NCBI GenBank assembly: GCA_002415085.1
Contig: DIBV01000001.1
Location: 398,459-462,458 of the forward strand
Length of the DNA: 64,000 nucleotides
Reading direction: 5' to 3'
Source of the DNA: Arsukibacterium sp. UBA5043
Lineage (GTDB): Bacteria > Pseudomonadota > Gammaproteobacteria > Enterobacterales > Alteromonadaceae
In this document: positions 10,141 through 20,278 of the stretch, in pieces
How positions within the stretch are numbered: the stretch's first letter is position 1
Layout: each line of letters begins with the position of its first letter
Notes under the pieces: generated by a model
Databases searched by the model: none
What the model was told of the DNA's origin: nothing
The model's input: the letters and a program-made list of their open reading frames with translations, nothing else
Made by a program: the position numbers and the translations under genes

Positions 10141-11013
10141 ATGAGCGTATTAATTAATAAAGATACCAAAGTAATTTGTCAGGGTTTCACCGGTGCTCAG
10201 GGTACTTTTCACTCTGAACAAGCCATCGCATACGGAACTAAGATGGTTGGCGGTGTAACGCCAGGCAAAGGCGGCCAGACTCATTTAGGCTTGCCTGTTT
10301 TTAACACCGTACAGGAAGCGGTCGACACAACCGGTGCTACGGCATCTGTTATTTATGTACCTGCAGCATTTTGCAAAGATTCTATTCTGGAAGCGGCAAA
10401 CAGTGGCATTAAGTTAATTGTTTGTATCACTGAAGGCATTCCAACCCTTGATATGTTAGATGCTAAAGTTAAGTGTGATGAATTAGGGGTGATCCTGATT
10501 GGTCCTAACTGTCCGGGTGTTATCACGCCGGGTGAATGTAAGATTGGTATCATGCCAGGCCATATTCATAAACCAGGTCGGGTAGGTATCGTTTCACGCT
10601 CAGGCACCTTAACTTATGAAGCAGTTAAACAAACTACCGATCACGGTTTTGGCCAGTCAACTTGTGTTGGTATCGGTGGCGACCCGATTCCGGGTTCGAA
10701 CTTTATCGACATTCTGAAGCTGTTTCAGGAAGATCCTAAAACTGAAGCTATCGTCATGATTGGTGAAATCGGTGGTTCTGCGGAAGAAGAAGCTGCTGCT
10801 TATATTAAAGAACATGTTACTAAGCCAGTGGTCTCTTATATTGCCGGTGTTACTGCACCTGCTGGTAAGCGGATGGGTCATGCCGGTGCTATCATCTCAG
10901 GTGGTAAAGGCACTGCAGATGAGAAATTCGCTGCGCTGGAAGATGCCGGTGTTAGAACCGTAAAAAGCTTAGCCGATATTGGTCAGGCCTTGAAAGAAGT
11001 TACCGGCTGGTAA
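10141..11013 (+). CDS. sucD: Succinyl-CoA synthetase, alpha subunit
   Basis: Carries the phosphohistidine intermediate and binds CoA. It is 290 residues, close to the 289 of E. coli. The CoA-binding N-terminal domain starts [20 protein letters not shown]; the active-site His is in [20 protein letters not shown]. The start codon follows GGGGTAACTA. It is the last gene of the TCA block and is followed by an intrinsic terminator. Confidence 0.98.
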   Translation: MSVLINKDTKVICQGFTGAQGTFHSEQAIAYGTKMVGGVTPGKGGQTHLGLPVFNTVQEAVDTTGATASVIYVPAAFCKDSILEAANSGIKLIVCITEGIPTLDMLDAKVKCDELGVILIGPNCPGVITPGECKIGIMPGHIHKPGRVGIVSRSGTLTYEAVKQTTDHGFGQSTCVGIGGDPIPGSNFIDILKLFQEDPKTEAIVMIGEIGGSAEEEAAAYIKEHVTKPVVSYIAGVTAPAGKRMGHAGAIISGGKGTADEKFAALEDAGVRTVKSLADIGQALKEVTGW

Positions 11014-11032
11014 GCCAGTAGTTACAGAAAAT

Positions 11033-11060
11033 AAAAAAACCGCCAACAGGCGGTTTTTTT
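11033..11060 (+). terminator. Intrinsic terminator after sucD
   Basis: CCGCC-AACA-GGCGG stem (11040-11053) flanked by an A-run on the left and eight T residues on the right. Confidence 0.9.
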
Positions 11061-11237
11061 TATTTAATATAGGTAAAAAAAGAGACAGGATGCGGTAAAT
11101 TAGCGACAAAGTGACATTTTTCGTTGCAATTCAGTTTTGAGCCTTTAGTATAGATTCACATGTCGGTTGAACTTTGACAAAGTTGCGTTGTCATTCGCCG
11201 CCTTTAAACATAATAAAAATCTATTCAGGAAGCTCTT

Positions 11238-14213
11238 ATGAAAAACTTTGCTCCAATTTCCAGGAAGAAGCCTCTGGCTTTGGCTGTCAGCTGCGTGCTG
11301 GCCTCATCCATGTTAAGTCTAAGTGCCAACGCACAGGACGAAAACAGCGAAACAGAAAAAGCAGAAGAAAAAACCGAACGGATTCAGATTGTCGGCTCGC
11401 GTATCCGCACTGATGGTTTGGACCAGGCTCAGCCAATTGAAGTGATTAACGCCAGTGCTGCCGCCAGCCAGGGCATCAGTAACCTGGGTGAGCTATTACG
11501 TAACTCAACCGTGGCCGCTGGTTCTAACCAGATCACTGCTGCAGCTTCTACTGCTTTTGTTACCGAAGGTGGCACGGGCTCAGAAAGTATCTCACTGCGC
11601 GGTTTAGGCGCTAACCGTACTCTTATTTTATTAAATGGTCGCCGGGCGGGTCCTGCTGGTACCCGCGGACAGGTATCGTCTTTTGATCCAAACGTATTGC
11701 CATTATCAGCAATTGACCGGATTGAAATCTTAAAAGACGGTGCATCATCATTATACGGCTCTGACGCCGTAGCCGGCGTTATTAACATTATCACCAAGAA
11801 AGGTGATGAAAGTTCGATTAATTTTAATACCTCACAACCCACCGAAAGCGGTGGAGAAAACTATCAGTTGAACGGTACTTATGGCAGAACATTTGGCCGA
11901 GGTTCATTCCGGGTAGTGGGTGACTATAAAATGCAAAAAGAGTTGGCGCAGGGCCAGCGTAGTTTTTTCAATTGTGCCGAGCGTTATTATTTTGATCCGG
12001 ATAGCGGTGAGCGGGTAGACCCGATTGATCCACGTACTGGCAAAGCTCATTGTAATGATTTGTTGTGGGGCCATGTCTGGTTATACGACTATCAGGGAGC
12101 AGGAGGCAACGTGCCTGCCGGTGCTAAAGCCCAATATGATTATGATGGTGATTTAGCCAATTATATCCCTGGCTTTGCAACCGACCCGAGCAACCCGGAT
12201 TTTATGGTAACACCTCCAGGTTGGTTCCCGGTGGCGTACGACCGTGCCTCAGATGCGGTCGCTAATGCTGATCACCCGTTTCAGGATTTACAAACGCTAA
12301 TCCCGGAAAATGAACTTATTACCGCCTATGCCCAGGGTGATTATGAGCTGAGCGACAGCGTTATGTTGTACGGTGAAGCTTTATTAAACCGCCGTACCAC
12401 CAAGACGAACGGTTATCGGCAATTCTGGAGCTACAAATATAATGAAGACTTCTTTGCCGGTGATCCGTTAAGTGAAGGCTGGACCGGTGCCCAGTGGTTA
12501 AGCCCAACGCCAATTACTGATCATTCAGGTAGTGAAATTACCGTTGACTATCGTCGTTTTGTGCTCGGGTTAAATGGTGACTTTGGTAACTGGTTCTGGG
12601 ATTTGTCTTATCAGGACAGTCATAGCGATGGTGAGTATCAGTCTAAGTTAATTTATGAAGATGCGATATCGCCGTATAACTTTGCTTCAGGTTCTTGCGT
12701 CGGTGAAGTGACAACAATTCGTGGTGTACCTTGTGTTGATGTCCCCTGGTTAGATCCGCAATTCCTGGCGGGTAATATTACCGGTGAAGTAAGAGATTTC
12801 CTGTTTGGTGAGCAAGTTGGTAATACGGTTTACAAACAACAGTCGCTGGAAGGTTATATTACCGGTGATTTATTTGAATTGCCGGCAGGGCCAATTGGTC
12901 TGGCATTAGGTGCCAGCTATCAGCGTGATTCCATTAAAGATACCCCCGGCGTAGAAACGCTGCGTGCTAACACCTGGGGCCAGACTTCAGCGGGTATTAC
13001 TGAAGGTAAACATAATACCAAAGCGGTGTTCACTGAGATTCAAATCCCGTTCCTGCGTGATATGCCATTTGCGGAATCACTGGATTTCTCGGTTTCTGGT
13101 CGATATACCGATGTATCGTCATATGGTAGCGATTATACTTATAAAGTGGGGGCGAACTGGCAGATTGGTCAGGGCTTCCGTTTGCGAGCGTCACGCGGTA
13201 CCTCATTTCGCTCTCCAGCGCTGTATGAGCTTTACTTGAATAATCAAACCAGCTTCGCCGGTCAACGTGCTATTGACCCTTGTATCAACTGGGAAGACGG
13301 TTTAGCTACCGGAACAACCAGTGAAATTGTGGCAAATAACTGTGCTTCAGATGGTATACCAGGTAACTTCGGCGGCGGTGCAATTTCGGCAACGGTAACC
13401 ACAGGGGGTGGTGCCGGCCAGCTGGAAGCTGAGACGTCAGTGGCGAAAACGGTTGGTTTAGTCTGGCTGCCTGAGTTTGATGATAACTTTAGTGCGTCAA
13501 TTGATTATTTTAATATTAAGATAACCGGTGAGGTTACTAACTTGTCTGCCCAGGAGATAGTTGGTAATTGTTATAACTCTGAGACCTTTGGTACTGAACC
13601 TTTGTGTACTCAATTTGATCGGGACCCGACTGATTTACGGATCACTGACGTTCGTGGTGGTTATCTGAACATTGCTACTCAGGTTAACCGCGGATTTGAT
13701 GTGCAATTAGGTTACAGCGTTGATACACCTATCGGTGAATTAAGTGCGACCTACCAGCATACCCGTCAGTTGGAAGCATCACAGCAGTTGTTCGCAACCA
13801 GTGAACCAATTGATAGAACGGGTGAGTTTGGCCGGCCGAAAGATGTCGGTAATCTGATGGTGGCATTAGATTATGAAGATTGGACCTTTAACTGGACAGC
13901 TCGTTACACTGGTGAAGTGTCGAACTATACCCGTTATGGTCTGGGAGAGTATCGTGACACCGGGAGTTATCGTGGCGATGATGTTAAACTAGTGCTGCAT
14001 TCAGACGCTGTTATTTATCATGCGTTCTCAGTAACTAAAGACTTTCTCGATGCAGGGTTTGATGTGACCTTCGGTGTGGCAAATGCGTTTGATAAAGAGC
14101 CGCCGAAAGTCAGTGCAATTGGTGGGGTAACCCGTCTTGGCACCTCAGCTTTCTATAGTCAATATGACTGGCTGGGTCGTCGCTTGTTCCTGAACGCCTC
14201 ATACTCTTTCTAA
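11238..14213 (+). CDS. TonB-dependent outer-membrane receptor
   Basis: A 991-residue outer-membrane beta-barrel receptor for energised uptake of an unidentified substrate. A signal peptide (about residues 1-32: basic start, then LALAVSCVLASSMLSLSANA) is followed by an acidic stretch, a TonB-box-like segment IQIVGSRIR, a plug domain (SISLRGLGANRTLILLNGRR, DRIEILKDGASSLYGSDAVAGVINIITKK) and a barrel ending in the aromatic-terminal strand LFLNASYSF. The size and plug type resemble the large receptors that marine gammaproteobacteria use for carbohydrates or peptides rather than short siderophore receptors. It stands alone after a terminator but precedes the sulfotransferase-like and halogenase genes, which suggests one substrate-related locus. 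The substrate is not deducible. Confidence 0.93.
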   Translation: MKNFAPISRKKPLALAVSCVLASSMLSLSANAQDENSETEKAEEKTERIQIVGSRIRTDGLDQAQPIEVINASAAASQGISNLGELLRNSTVAAGSNQITAAASTAFVTEGGTGSESISLRGLGANRTLILLNGRRAGPAGTRGQVSSFDPNVLPLSAIDRIEILKDGASSLYGSDAVAGVINIITKKGDESSINFNTSQPTESGGENYQLNGTYGRTFGRGSFRVVGDYKMQKELAQGQRSFFNCAERYYFDPDSGERVDPIDPRTGKAHCNDLLWGHVWLYDYQGAGGNVPAGAKAQYDYDGDLANYIPGFATDPSNPDFMVTPPGWFPVAYDRASDAVANADHPFQDLQTLIPENELITAYAQGDYELSDSVMLYGEALLNRRTTKTNGYRQFWSYKYNEDFFAGDPLSEGWTGAQWLSPTPITDHSGSEITVDYRRFVLGLNGDFGNWFWDLSYQDSHSDGEYQSKLIYEDAISPYNFASGSCVGEVTTIRGVPCVDVPWLDPQFLAGNITGEVRDFLFGEQVGNTVYKQQSLEGYITGDLFELPAGPIGLALGASYQRDSIKDTPGVETLRANTWGQTSAGITEGKHNTKAVFTEIQIPFLRDMPFAESLDFSVSGRYTDVSSYGSDYTYKVGANWQIGQGFRLRASRGTSFRSPALYELYLNNQTSFAGQRAIDPCINWEDGLATGTTSEIVANNCASDGIPGNFGGGAISATVTTGGGAGQLEAETSVAKTVGLVWLPEFDDNFSASIDYFNIKITGEVTNLSAQEIVGNCYNSETFGTEPLCTQFDRDPTDLRITDVRGGYLNIATQVNRGFDVQLGYSVDTPIGELSATYQHTRQLEASQQLFATSEPIDRTGEFGRPKDVGNLMVALDYEDWTFNWTARYTGEVSNYTRYGLGEYRDTGSYRGDDVKLVLHSDAVIYHAFSVTKDFLDAGFDVTFGVANAFDKEPPKVSAIGGVTRLGTSAFYSQYDWLGRRLFLNASYSF

Positions 14214-14235
14214 GCTTAGTGATACACTGTTAAAT

Positions 14236-14263
14236 AAATGCCGACGTAAGTCGGCATTTTTAT
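14236..14263 (+). terminator. Intrinsic terminator after the TonB receptor
   Basis: Perfect 10-bp stem AAATGCCGAC/GTCGGCATTT with GTAA loop, followed by T residues. Confidence 0.85.
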
Positions 14264-14355
14264 TTACTTAGCATGCTAAAAAAGGTTAAAAACCTAGTAA
14301 GGCTTTGCCCATTACTTCGTTGTGGGTAATAAAAGAATATAAAAAAGAGATTAAC

Positions 14356-15144
14356 ATGCCAACGATCCACGCCAAACCTGACACGCTAAACAGCATTAAT
14401 GCCAATTATCAGCAAACTGAATTGAAGCAGCCGGTTTTTTTAAATTCGGTACCAAAATGCGGCACGCATTTGCTGAAAAATATCTTCAGAATGTTTGTGC
14501 CGGTAGCGCAGCAGTATCATCAGCAATTTATTCAGATCCCTATTTTGCAGCAGCATTTAGGCGCATTCAGTACCGAAAAACCTAAGCTTAGCTGGGGCCA
14601 TTTGTTGTTTTCAGACAGCTCAGCTATTGCCCTGAAAAATGTCAGGCAAATTGTCATTGTCCGTGACCCGTATGATTGGGTGTTAGCCCGGGCCCGTTTT
14701 TTCCTGTCTGATACCTTTCAGGGCTCTATGGATCATTTAAAAGGTGGCAAAGTATCTATTGAACAAATGCTGAATATGATGATTTTCGGTATTTACCAGA
14801 AAGCGCCAACCTTAAACGAAATTTATACTCATAACGCGGTGGCCTGGCTCGGAACCGGCAGTAAATTAGTGCGCTTCGAAGACGTTATTTCACATTTGAA
14901 AAAACTGGATACGCCGCAGGCCGAAGCCTTTTTTACAGATTTACTGCAACCACTGGGTTTAGCTGAGTTACCGGCAGATTGGCGAGAGCGGGTGTTAGCC
15001 GGCGCCGATAAAGAACAAAGCGGTACCTACCGCGAAAATCTGGCCGGACAAAAAGTGGAGTTACCGTCGGTATTACCCGATATGCAAAAGCAATTGGTTG
15101 AATACGCCGCGCCGGGGTTGCGCCGCCTGCTTGGTTACTTTTAA
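14356..15144 (+). CDS. Sulfotransferase-like protein
   Basis: A 262-residue protein with the two PAPS-binding signatures of the sulfotransferase fold: an N-terminal phosphosulfate loop FLNSVPKCGTHLLKNIFRMF (PKCGTHLL at residues 33-40) and a 3'-phosphate-binding segment IVIVRDPYDWVLARARFFLS (RDP at 103-105). A conserved-looking RFEDV follows near residue 178. There is no signal peptide, so it is probably cytoplasmic. I start it at 14356 because AAGAGATTAAC precedes that ATG; an upstream ATG at 14305 would add 17 unconvincing residues. It is 35 bp ahead of the halogenase-like gene, so the two are probably cotranscribed. It might sulfate a small molecule or peptide, or act as a non-sulfating relative; the substrate is unknown. 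Confidence 0.75.
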   Translation: MPTIHAKPDTLNSINANYQQTELKQPVFLNSVPKCGTHLLKNIFRMFVPVAQQYHQQFIQIPILQQHLGAFSTEKPKLSWGHLLFSDSSAIALKNVRQIVIVRDPYDWVLARARFFLSDTFQGSMDHLKGGKVSIEQMLNMMIFGIYQKAPTLNEIYTHNAVAWLGTGSKLVRFEDVISHLKKLDTPQAEAFFTDLLQPLGLAELPADWRERVLAGADKEQSGTYRENLAGQKVELPSVLPDMQKQLVEYAAPGLRRLLGYF

Positions 15145-15179
15145 CAGAATTAAATAAATAACTTGTTGTGGAGTACACA

Positions 15180-16814
15180 ATGCAACAACGAAAAGTAGTC
15201 ATTGTCGGTGGTGGTTCTGCCGGCTGGATGACCGCCGCCTATCTGAATGGTGCCTTGAATAAGCAGGGGACAGAGCAAAACGTACTGATTGAATTACTGG
15301 AATCGCCAGATATTCCGAGGATCTCGGTAGGCGAAGCGACTATTCCCTCTATGCGCCATTTGCTGGCGGTAGTGGGGGTCGATGAGCGGGAATTTATGCA
15401 GGCCACCGACGCGACCTTTAAACAATCAATAAAATACTGTAATTGGGTACATAATGACAGTAGTTTTTATCACCACCCATTTAGCAGTATGCGGGTTCAA
15501 CCAATAGACAGGGCAGGCCGAGACTGGCTGAAAAGCGATCGCAGTATACCTTTTATGGAAACTTGCTCGGCACAACCCATTATTTGTGAAATGGGCCTGG
15601 CGCCGCTGATGCTGGGTAAATGGGATATGGGCTCCCGGCTAAACTATGCCTACCATATGAACGCTCAGAAATTTGCTGATTACCTGCGTGATTTTTCAAC
15701 TGCTCGTGGCGTAGTGCATACCCTGGCTAATTTAACCGGGGTTGACATGCAGGGGCCGGATAAAATTGTTGCGGTGACCACGGATCAGCAACAGCGGTTA
15801 ACGGCAGATTTATTTGTTGATTGCACTGGCTTTAAAGCCAAACTTATTGAAGAGAAAATGAATGTAGGTTTTGAAGACTGCTCGCAATGGTTGTTATGCG
15901 ACCGGGCCATTACGATGCACTTGCCCTATGATAAATTTTACCCTGGCATGATAAGGCCTTACACCACGGCCACTGCGCTCTCGGCCGGCTGGATTTGGGA
16001 TATCCCGATGCAAAATCAGCGTTCAGTAGGCTATGTGCATGCCAGTCAGTTTATCAGCATAGAGCAGGCTGAACAAGAACTGCGAGCCTATCAGGGGCCG
16101 GGTACGGAGCAACTGAAAGCCAGAGTCGTAGATTTTAAAGTCGGGCGGCGCCAGGGGAACTGGCGGGGTAACTGCGTGGCCATTGGTTTATCGGGTGGCT
16201 TTATTGAGCCGCTGGAATCTACCGGTTTGTATCTGAGTGATTTAGGTGCTGTGTTGCTGGCAGAACATTTTCCTTATGATGATCAGGATATGGACATTTT
16301 GGCGGGTCGTTACAATAGGTTAATGGCCAATCGTTTTTACGAAATTCTCGATTTTATCAATATGCACTACTGTATGACCAAACGCACCGATACGGCGTTC
16401 TGGCGTGAAGTACAAAAACCAGAGCGGATCACCGAGCGCCTGAAAGCTAAATTGGCATTTTGGCGTATTAAACCCCCCAGTGCCCATGATTTTCAGGATC
16501 AGTGGTATCCGGGTATGGTAACAACGGGCGCTGATACGCCATCGTCGCTCTCGGCAGATAGCCGGGCAGCGATTGATACCGGCGGTTTATGGAATCATGA
16601 AAGTTATGAGTGCATTTTATATGGTATGGGCTTTTTAGACGACGAGTGCAGGCAGCGCTACGGCCCTGACTTACCGCCCACCAGCGTGCACCCTGCCATT
16701 ATTCAGCGTTTGCAAATGGCCCGGCAAAAATTACCGCCTCATGCCATCTGGTTAAACCGGGTGCTGGGCATGCCAGAATACCCAACGGCGTACCAGCCAA
16801 AGGGTTGGCTATAA
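15180..16814 (+). CDS. Flavin-dependent tryptophan-halogenase family protein
   Basis: A 544-residue FAD-dependent halogenase of the PrnA/RebH family, which uses FADH2, oxygen and halide to form hypohalous acid. All hallmark parts are present: the FAD-binding VIVGGGSAGW (residues 7-16), the catalytic Lys in FKQSIKYCNW (Lys85), the family signature GWIWDIP (270-276), and FIEPLESTGLY (341-351), which carries the conserved Glu. The ATG at 15180 sits 6 nt after GGAG; the in-frame GTG at 15168 has no such spacing. It follows the sulfotransferase-like gene and the TonB receptor. Homologues beside TonB receptors are common in marine and Caulobacter-type bacteria; in some, indole halogenation has been reported, but the native substrate is mostly unknown. 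No reductase partner is adjacent. Confidence 0.88.
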   Translation: MQQRKVVIVGGGSAGWMTAAYLNGALNKQGTEQNVLIELLESPDIPRISVGEATIPSMRHLLAVVGVDEREFMQATDATFKQSIKYCNWVHNDSSFYHHPFSSMRVQPIDRAGRDWLKSDRSIPFMETCSAQPIICEMGLAPLMLGKWDMGSRLNYAYHMNAQKFADYLRDFSTARGVVHTLANLTGVDMQGPDKIVAVTTDQQQRLTADLFVDCTGFKAKLIEEKMNVGFEDCSQWLLCDRAITMHLPYDKFYPGMIRPYTTATALSAGWIWDIPMQNQRSVGYVHASQFISIEQAEQELRAYQGPGTEQLKARVVDFKVGRRQGNWRGNCVAIGLSGGFIEPLESTGLYLSDLGAVLLAEHFPYDDQDMDILAGRYNRLMANRFYEILDFINMHYCMTKRTDTAFWREVQKPERITERLKAKLAFWRIKPPSAHDFQDQWYPGMVTTGADTPSSLSADSRAAIDTGGLWNHESYECILYGMGFLDDECRQRYGPDLPPTSVHPAIIQRLQMARQKLPPHAIWLNRVLGMPEYPTAYQPKGWL

Positions 16815-16888
16815 CATCTGATATGGCCACCAGGCCCGGACTGATTGGTTTTTTCCAAACTGCTAATAGCTACTGCCACTAGCAGTGT

Positions 16889-16894
16889 TATAAT
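16889..16894 (+). promoter_or_regulatory. Candidate -10 element of glnS
   Basis: Consensus TATAAT about 50 bp before the glnS ATG. A recognisable -35 is lacking. It is preceded by an inverted repeat, CTGCTA/TAGCAG, around 16860-16885. Confidence 0.4.
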
Positions 16895-16944
16895 GGCGGC
16901 CATTTTGGTTATCTTTAATTGTATTAACAAGGACATTTTACATT

Positions 16945-18609
16945 ATGGCGGACGTTGAACATCGCCCCAGCAATTTTATCCGGCAAATTATTGATGCCGA
17001 TTTGGCCAGTGGCAAACATAACGCGGTCCAAACCCGTTTTCCGCCAGAGCCAAATGGCTTCTTACATATTGGTCATGCGAAGTCTATTTGCTTAAACTTT
17101 GGTATTGCTGAAGATTATCAGGGGCAATGTAATTTACGTTTTGACGATACCAACCCTGAAAAGGAGAATATCGACTTCGTTAATTCTATACAACAGGACG
17201 TAAACTGGCTGGGCTTTGCATGGAGTGGCAAGGTTCGTTATTCATCAGATTACTTTGATGCGCTACATGATTTCGCTGTTGAGTTAGTCAGTAAAGGCCT
17301 GGCCTATGTGTGTTTTCTCAACAATGAGCAAATGCGCGAATATCGTGGCAATTTAACCCAGCCGGGTAAAAATAGCCCTACCCGCGACACCTCAGTGGAA
17401 GAGAACCTGGCGTTATTTGCCAAAATGCGTGCCGGTGGTTTTAAGGAAGGCGAGTGTTCACTGCGGGCTAAAATTGATATGAGCTCCAGTTTTATGTGTA
17501 TGCGCGATCCGGTGATTTACCGGGTTAAATTTGCTCATCATCACCAAACTGGCGACAAATGGTGCATTTATCCAATGTACGATTTTACCCATTGCATATC
17601 AGATGCGCTCGAGGGAATAACCCATTCGCTCTGTACTCTGGAATTCCAGGATAATCGCCGTTTGTATGATTGGATCCTCGATAACATCACGATCAATTGC
17701 CATCCGCAGCAAATTGAATTTTCCCGTTTAAACCTTGAGTTTGCAGTGATGAGCAAGCGCAAACTGCAAACGCTGGTTGAGCAAAAAGTGGTGACTGGCT
17801 GGGATGACCCAAGAATGCCGACTATTGCCGGCTTGCGCCGCCGCGGATATACCCCAGCTTCTATTCGTGAATTTGCTAAACGTATTGGTGTCACCAAACA
17901 AGACAATGTTATTGAAATGAGCGCGCTGGAAGCGTGTATCCGCGAAGATTTAGATAGCGCTGCGCCCAGGGCTATGGCAGTGCTCGACCCACTTAAAGTG
18001 ACGATTACAAATTATCCGGCGGATGGTATCGAATGGCTTGACTCACCTAATCATCCGAAAGATGACAGCATGGGAAGTCGCAAGCTGCCATTTGGCCAGG
18101 TTGTTTATATTGATCGCGCAGATTTTAAAGAAGAAGCGAATAAAAAATATAAACGACTGGTATTAAACAGTGATGTTCGGTTAAGAAACGCTTATGTTAT
18201 TCATGCAGATGAGGTAATCAAAGATAACGATGGCAATATAACTGAGCTTAAGTGCAGCTATTTACCCGAAACCCTGGGCGAAAACCCGGCTGATGGTCGC
18301 AAAGTGCGCGGTGTTATTCACTGGGTTGAGGCGACCAATGCCTTGCCTGCTGAATTCCGGGTTTATGATCGTTTGTTCAGTGTGGCTAACCCGGCAGCAG
18401 AAGAAGACTTCTTAACCGTTATCAATCCAGAGTCACTGCTGATCAAACAGGGTTTCGCCGAACCCTCACTGCACACTGCGCTAACTGAGCAGGCTTATCA
18501 GTTCGAGCGGGAAGGCTATTATTGTGCTGATAGAGACTCTTCGGCCAGTAAACTGATTTTTAACCGCACAGTGGGTCTGCGTGACAGTTGGGGTAACTCT
18601 GAACAGTAA
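16945..18609 (+). CDS. glnS: Glutaminyl-tRNA synthetase
   Basis: Class I synthetase charging tRNA-Gln. It is 554 residues, the same length as E. coli GlnS. The HIGH-type motif is in [20 protein letters not shown] (around residues 33-52) and the KMSKS-type motif is VMSKRKL. The two C-terminal anticodon-binding beta-barrels are complete, ending near [11 protein letters not shown]. It is a single gene with its own promoter and terminator. Confidence 0.98.
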   Translation: MADVEHRPSNFIRQIIDADLASGKHNAVQTRFPPEPNGFLHIGHAKSICLNFGIAEDYQGQCNLRFDDTNPEKENIDFVNSIQQDVNWLGFAWSGKVRYSSDYFDALHDFAVELVSKGLAYVCFLNNEQMREYRGNLTQPGKNSPTRDTSVEENLALFAKMRAGGFKEGECSLRAKIDMSSSFMCMRDPVIYRVKFAHHHQTGDKWCIYPMYDFTHCISDALEGITHSLCTLEFQDNRRLYDWILDNITINCHPQQIEFSRLNLEFAVMSKRKLQTLVEQKVVTGWDDPRMPTIAGLRRRGYTPASIREFAKRIGVTKQDNVIEMSALEACIREDLDSAAPRAMAVLDPLKVTITNYPADGIEWLDSPNHPKDDSMGSRKLPFGQVVYIDRADFKEEANKKYKRLVLNSDVRLRNAYVIHADEVIKDNDGNITELKCSYLPETLGENPADGRKVRGVIHWVEATNALPAEFRVYDRLFSVANPAAEEDFLTVINPESLLIKQGFAEPSLHTALTEQAYQFEREGYYCADRDSSASKLIFNRTVGLRDSWGNSEQ

Positions 18610-18630
18610 ACACGACGTTTAATCAAAATA

Positions 18631-18655
18631 AAGGCCACAGTAGTGGCCTTTATTT
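18631..18655. terminator. Terminator shared by glnS and the convergent DUF3185 gene
   Basis: AAGGCCAC-AGTA-GTGGCCTT stem with A-rich left and T-rich right flanks, so it can act in both directions between convergent genes. Confidence 0.8.
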
Positions 18656-18672
18656 ATTGTTAATGACCCGAA

Positions 18673-18867
18673 TTATTTTTTAAGCAACACACCAATACCA
18701 ATAATGGCAGCCAGGCCACCCGCAACCAGATACCAGACTGCGTTATCTGTCGGGCTACCAGTAACCAACTCTGTTACTTCGGAAGCGGCAGAGTTATACG
18801 CGTTGTAACCAAAATACAGCAGCACTGCACCCACAACTAATAACGCCAAACCAATAATTTTATTCAT
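18673..18867 (-). CDS. Small DUF3185-type membrane protein
   Basis: A 64-residue protein, MNKIIGLALLVVGAVLLYFG onward, with two hydrophobic segments (about residues 3-22 and 43-61) separated by a polar loop containing VTGSPTDNAVWYLV. This matches my memory of the DUF3185 family of tiny inner-membrane proteins of unknown function. The ATG at 18867 has AAGGAGAAC 4 nt upstream, which decides the start over an upstream in-frame ATG at 18891. Confidence 0.75.
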   Translation of the reverse strand: MNKIIGLALLVVGAVLLYFGYNAYNSAASEVTELVTGSPTDNAVWYLVAGGLAAIIGIGVLLKK

Positions 18868-19101
18868 ATCGTTCTCCTTTGTTATCTTCACCAGTCTAGC
18901 TAATAATTTAATGAAAGCAAATCAGTATGTTATTAAAGTGAATAAAACGAAAAATAAAGTTCGCGCGCTCCTGTTGCCAGTGGGGCGGGCTCTGATCTAT
19001 AACAATTTTTTCAAAAAAGTTATCCTCGATAAACTGGGTTATTGCAGCGCTGAGTCTGATATCATCAGAGCAGATGCCGATCCGCTAAACTGAGGCCATA
19101 T

Positions 19102-19725
19102 ATGGAATTATTTCTGGCAGTATTGTTTTTTGCATTTTCAACTACCATCACCCCCGGCCCTAATAATGTAATGATTATGTCTTCGGGTGTGAATTACGGT
19201 GTCAAACAAAGCATGCCACACTGGCTGGGGATTTGTTTTGGTTTTCCGCTGATGGTACTTTTGGTCGGTTTAGGGTTCGGTGTAATATTTGATCGCTATC
19301 CGCATTTGCATCAGTTAATCAAAATAGTCGGCACCTTGTACTTAATCTGGTTAGCCTGGCGCATTGCCAGTGCCCGGCCTGAAACGATTGCTACCGGCAA
19401 GAGTAAGCCGTTCACTTTTTTGCAAGCTGCATTGTTTCAATGGGTTAACGGTAAAGCCTGGGTTATGGCCTCTGGTGCAGTTGCCGCGTTCACATCAGTC
19501 TCCGGCGTGTACTGGTTTCAGGTGGTCTTAATCACTTTGGCTTTTTTAGTGATGGCTTTTCCCTGCGTGGGCGTCTGGCTGGTATTTGGCGCAGGTTTAC
19601 GTAAAGTACTGACCCAGCCAATGTTTCAGCGGATGTTTAATATCTTTATGGGGGCCATTTTGTTGTTATCCGTGCTGCCGGTTGTTGCTGAGATCTGGCG
19701 CTACTACTTCACAGCGGCAAGTTAA
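19102..19725 (+). CDS. LysE/RhtB family amino-acid exporter
   Basis: A 207-residue inner-membrane protein with about six transmembrane segments. The N-terminal FFAFSTTITPGPNNVMIMSSGVNYG is the LysE/RhtB signature (TPGPN). Such proteins export amino acids or related metabolites by proton exchange; this one's substrate cannot be told. The next two unrecognised genes follow closely and may be cotranscribed. Confidence 0.9.
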   Translation: MELFLAVLFFAFSTTITPGPNNVMIMSSGVNYGVKQSMPHWLGICFGFPLMVLLVGLGFGVIFDRYPHLHQLIKIVGTLYLIWLAWRIASARPETIATGKSKPFTFLQAALFQWVNGKAWVMASGAVAAFTSVSGVYWFQVVLITLAFLVMAFPCVGVWLVFGAGLRKVLTQPMFQRMFNIFMGAILLLSVLPVVAEIWRYYFTAAS

Positions 19726-19744
19726 TGCTGCTAAGGTAACCGTT

Positions 19745-20278
19745 ATGAACGGGTCTGAAGAGAAAATAAAGCTGGAGCATGAGGCCGCCCGGATTTTTAT
19801 GCGCCGCTACCAGCAGCGCTTTGGGATTAAGATGCGCCATATCTGGCACAATGAACCCGCCAGACCAGATGTGTCATGCTACTATGAAAACAGTAAGCTG
19901 GATTTAGAAATTGCCCATCTGTATGGTAGTGAAGCAGAGGCGATGCATATTCTGGGACGGGCAATCAGCATAGAAACGCATCGCGAGCTGATGGCGTTGC
20001 TGCGAACGCCGCCTGAGCACCGGTTGCTGACCGCGCTTAACCGGATTATCAGCAGTAAGGCGCAAAAGCATTATCAAAGCGACAATGTATGGCTGGTGAT
20101 CCGCAATGCCAATCCGTTATGGACCCGTCAGGATATGCTGTCGCACTGCGATAAACTGTATCTGCCGAAGTCTCATCCGTTTAAGCAAATCTGGTTGGTG
20201 GGAGATATGGCCGGGGAGTCAGGTATTTTGCCACTATATCCTCCTGCATTGCGACAGCAAGAGGTGAATCAATGTTAA
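19745..20278 (+). CDS. Unrecognised 177-residue protein
   Basis: The protein is soluble and basic with no signal peptide. It begins MNGSEEKIKLEHEAARIFMR and contains RPDVSCYYENSKLDLEIAHL, where the spacing of Asp, Glu and Lys is faintly reminiscent of nuclease-type folds, though this is too weak to assign. The ATG at 19745 has AAGGTAAC upstream; an alternative upstream start at 19682 would overlap the LysE gene by 44 bp. It overlaps the next gene by 7 bp, supporting a shared transcript. Codon use and reading-frame openness make it a real gene; its function is unknown. Confidence 0.7.
   Translation: MNGSEEKIKLEHEAARIFMRRYQQRFGIKMRHIWHNEPARPDVSCYYENSKLDLEIAHLYGSEAEAMHILGRAISIETHRELMALLRTPPEHRLLTALNRIISSKAQKHYQSDNVWLVIRNANPLWTRQDMLSHCDKLYLPKSHPFKQIWLVGDMAGESGILPLYPPALRQQEVNQC

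Noticed and set aside
18911-19093. 60-codon open frame ahead of the LysE gene
   Set aside because: No Shine-Dalgarno, no recognisable family, and it occupies what is likely the promoter region of the LysE gene.
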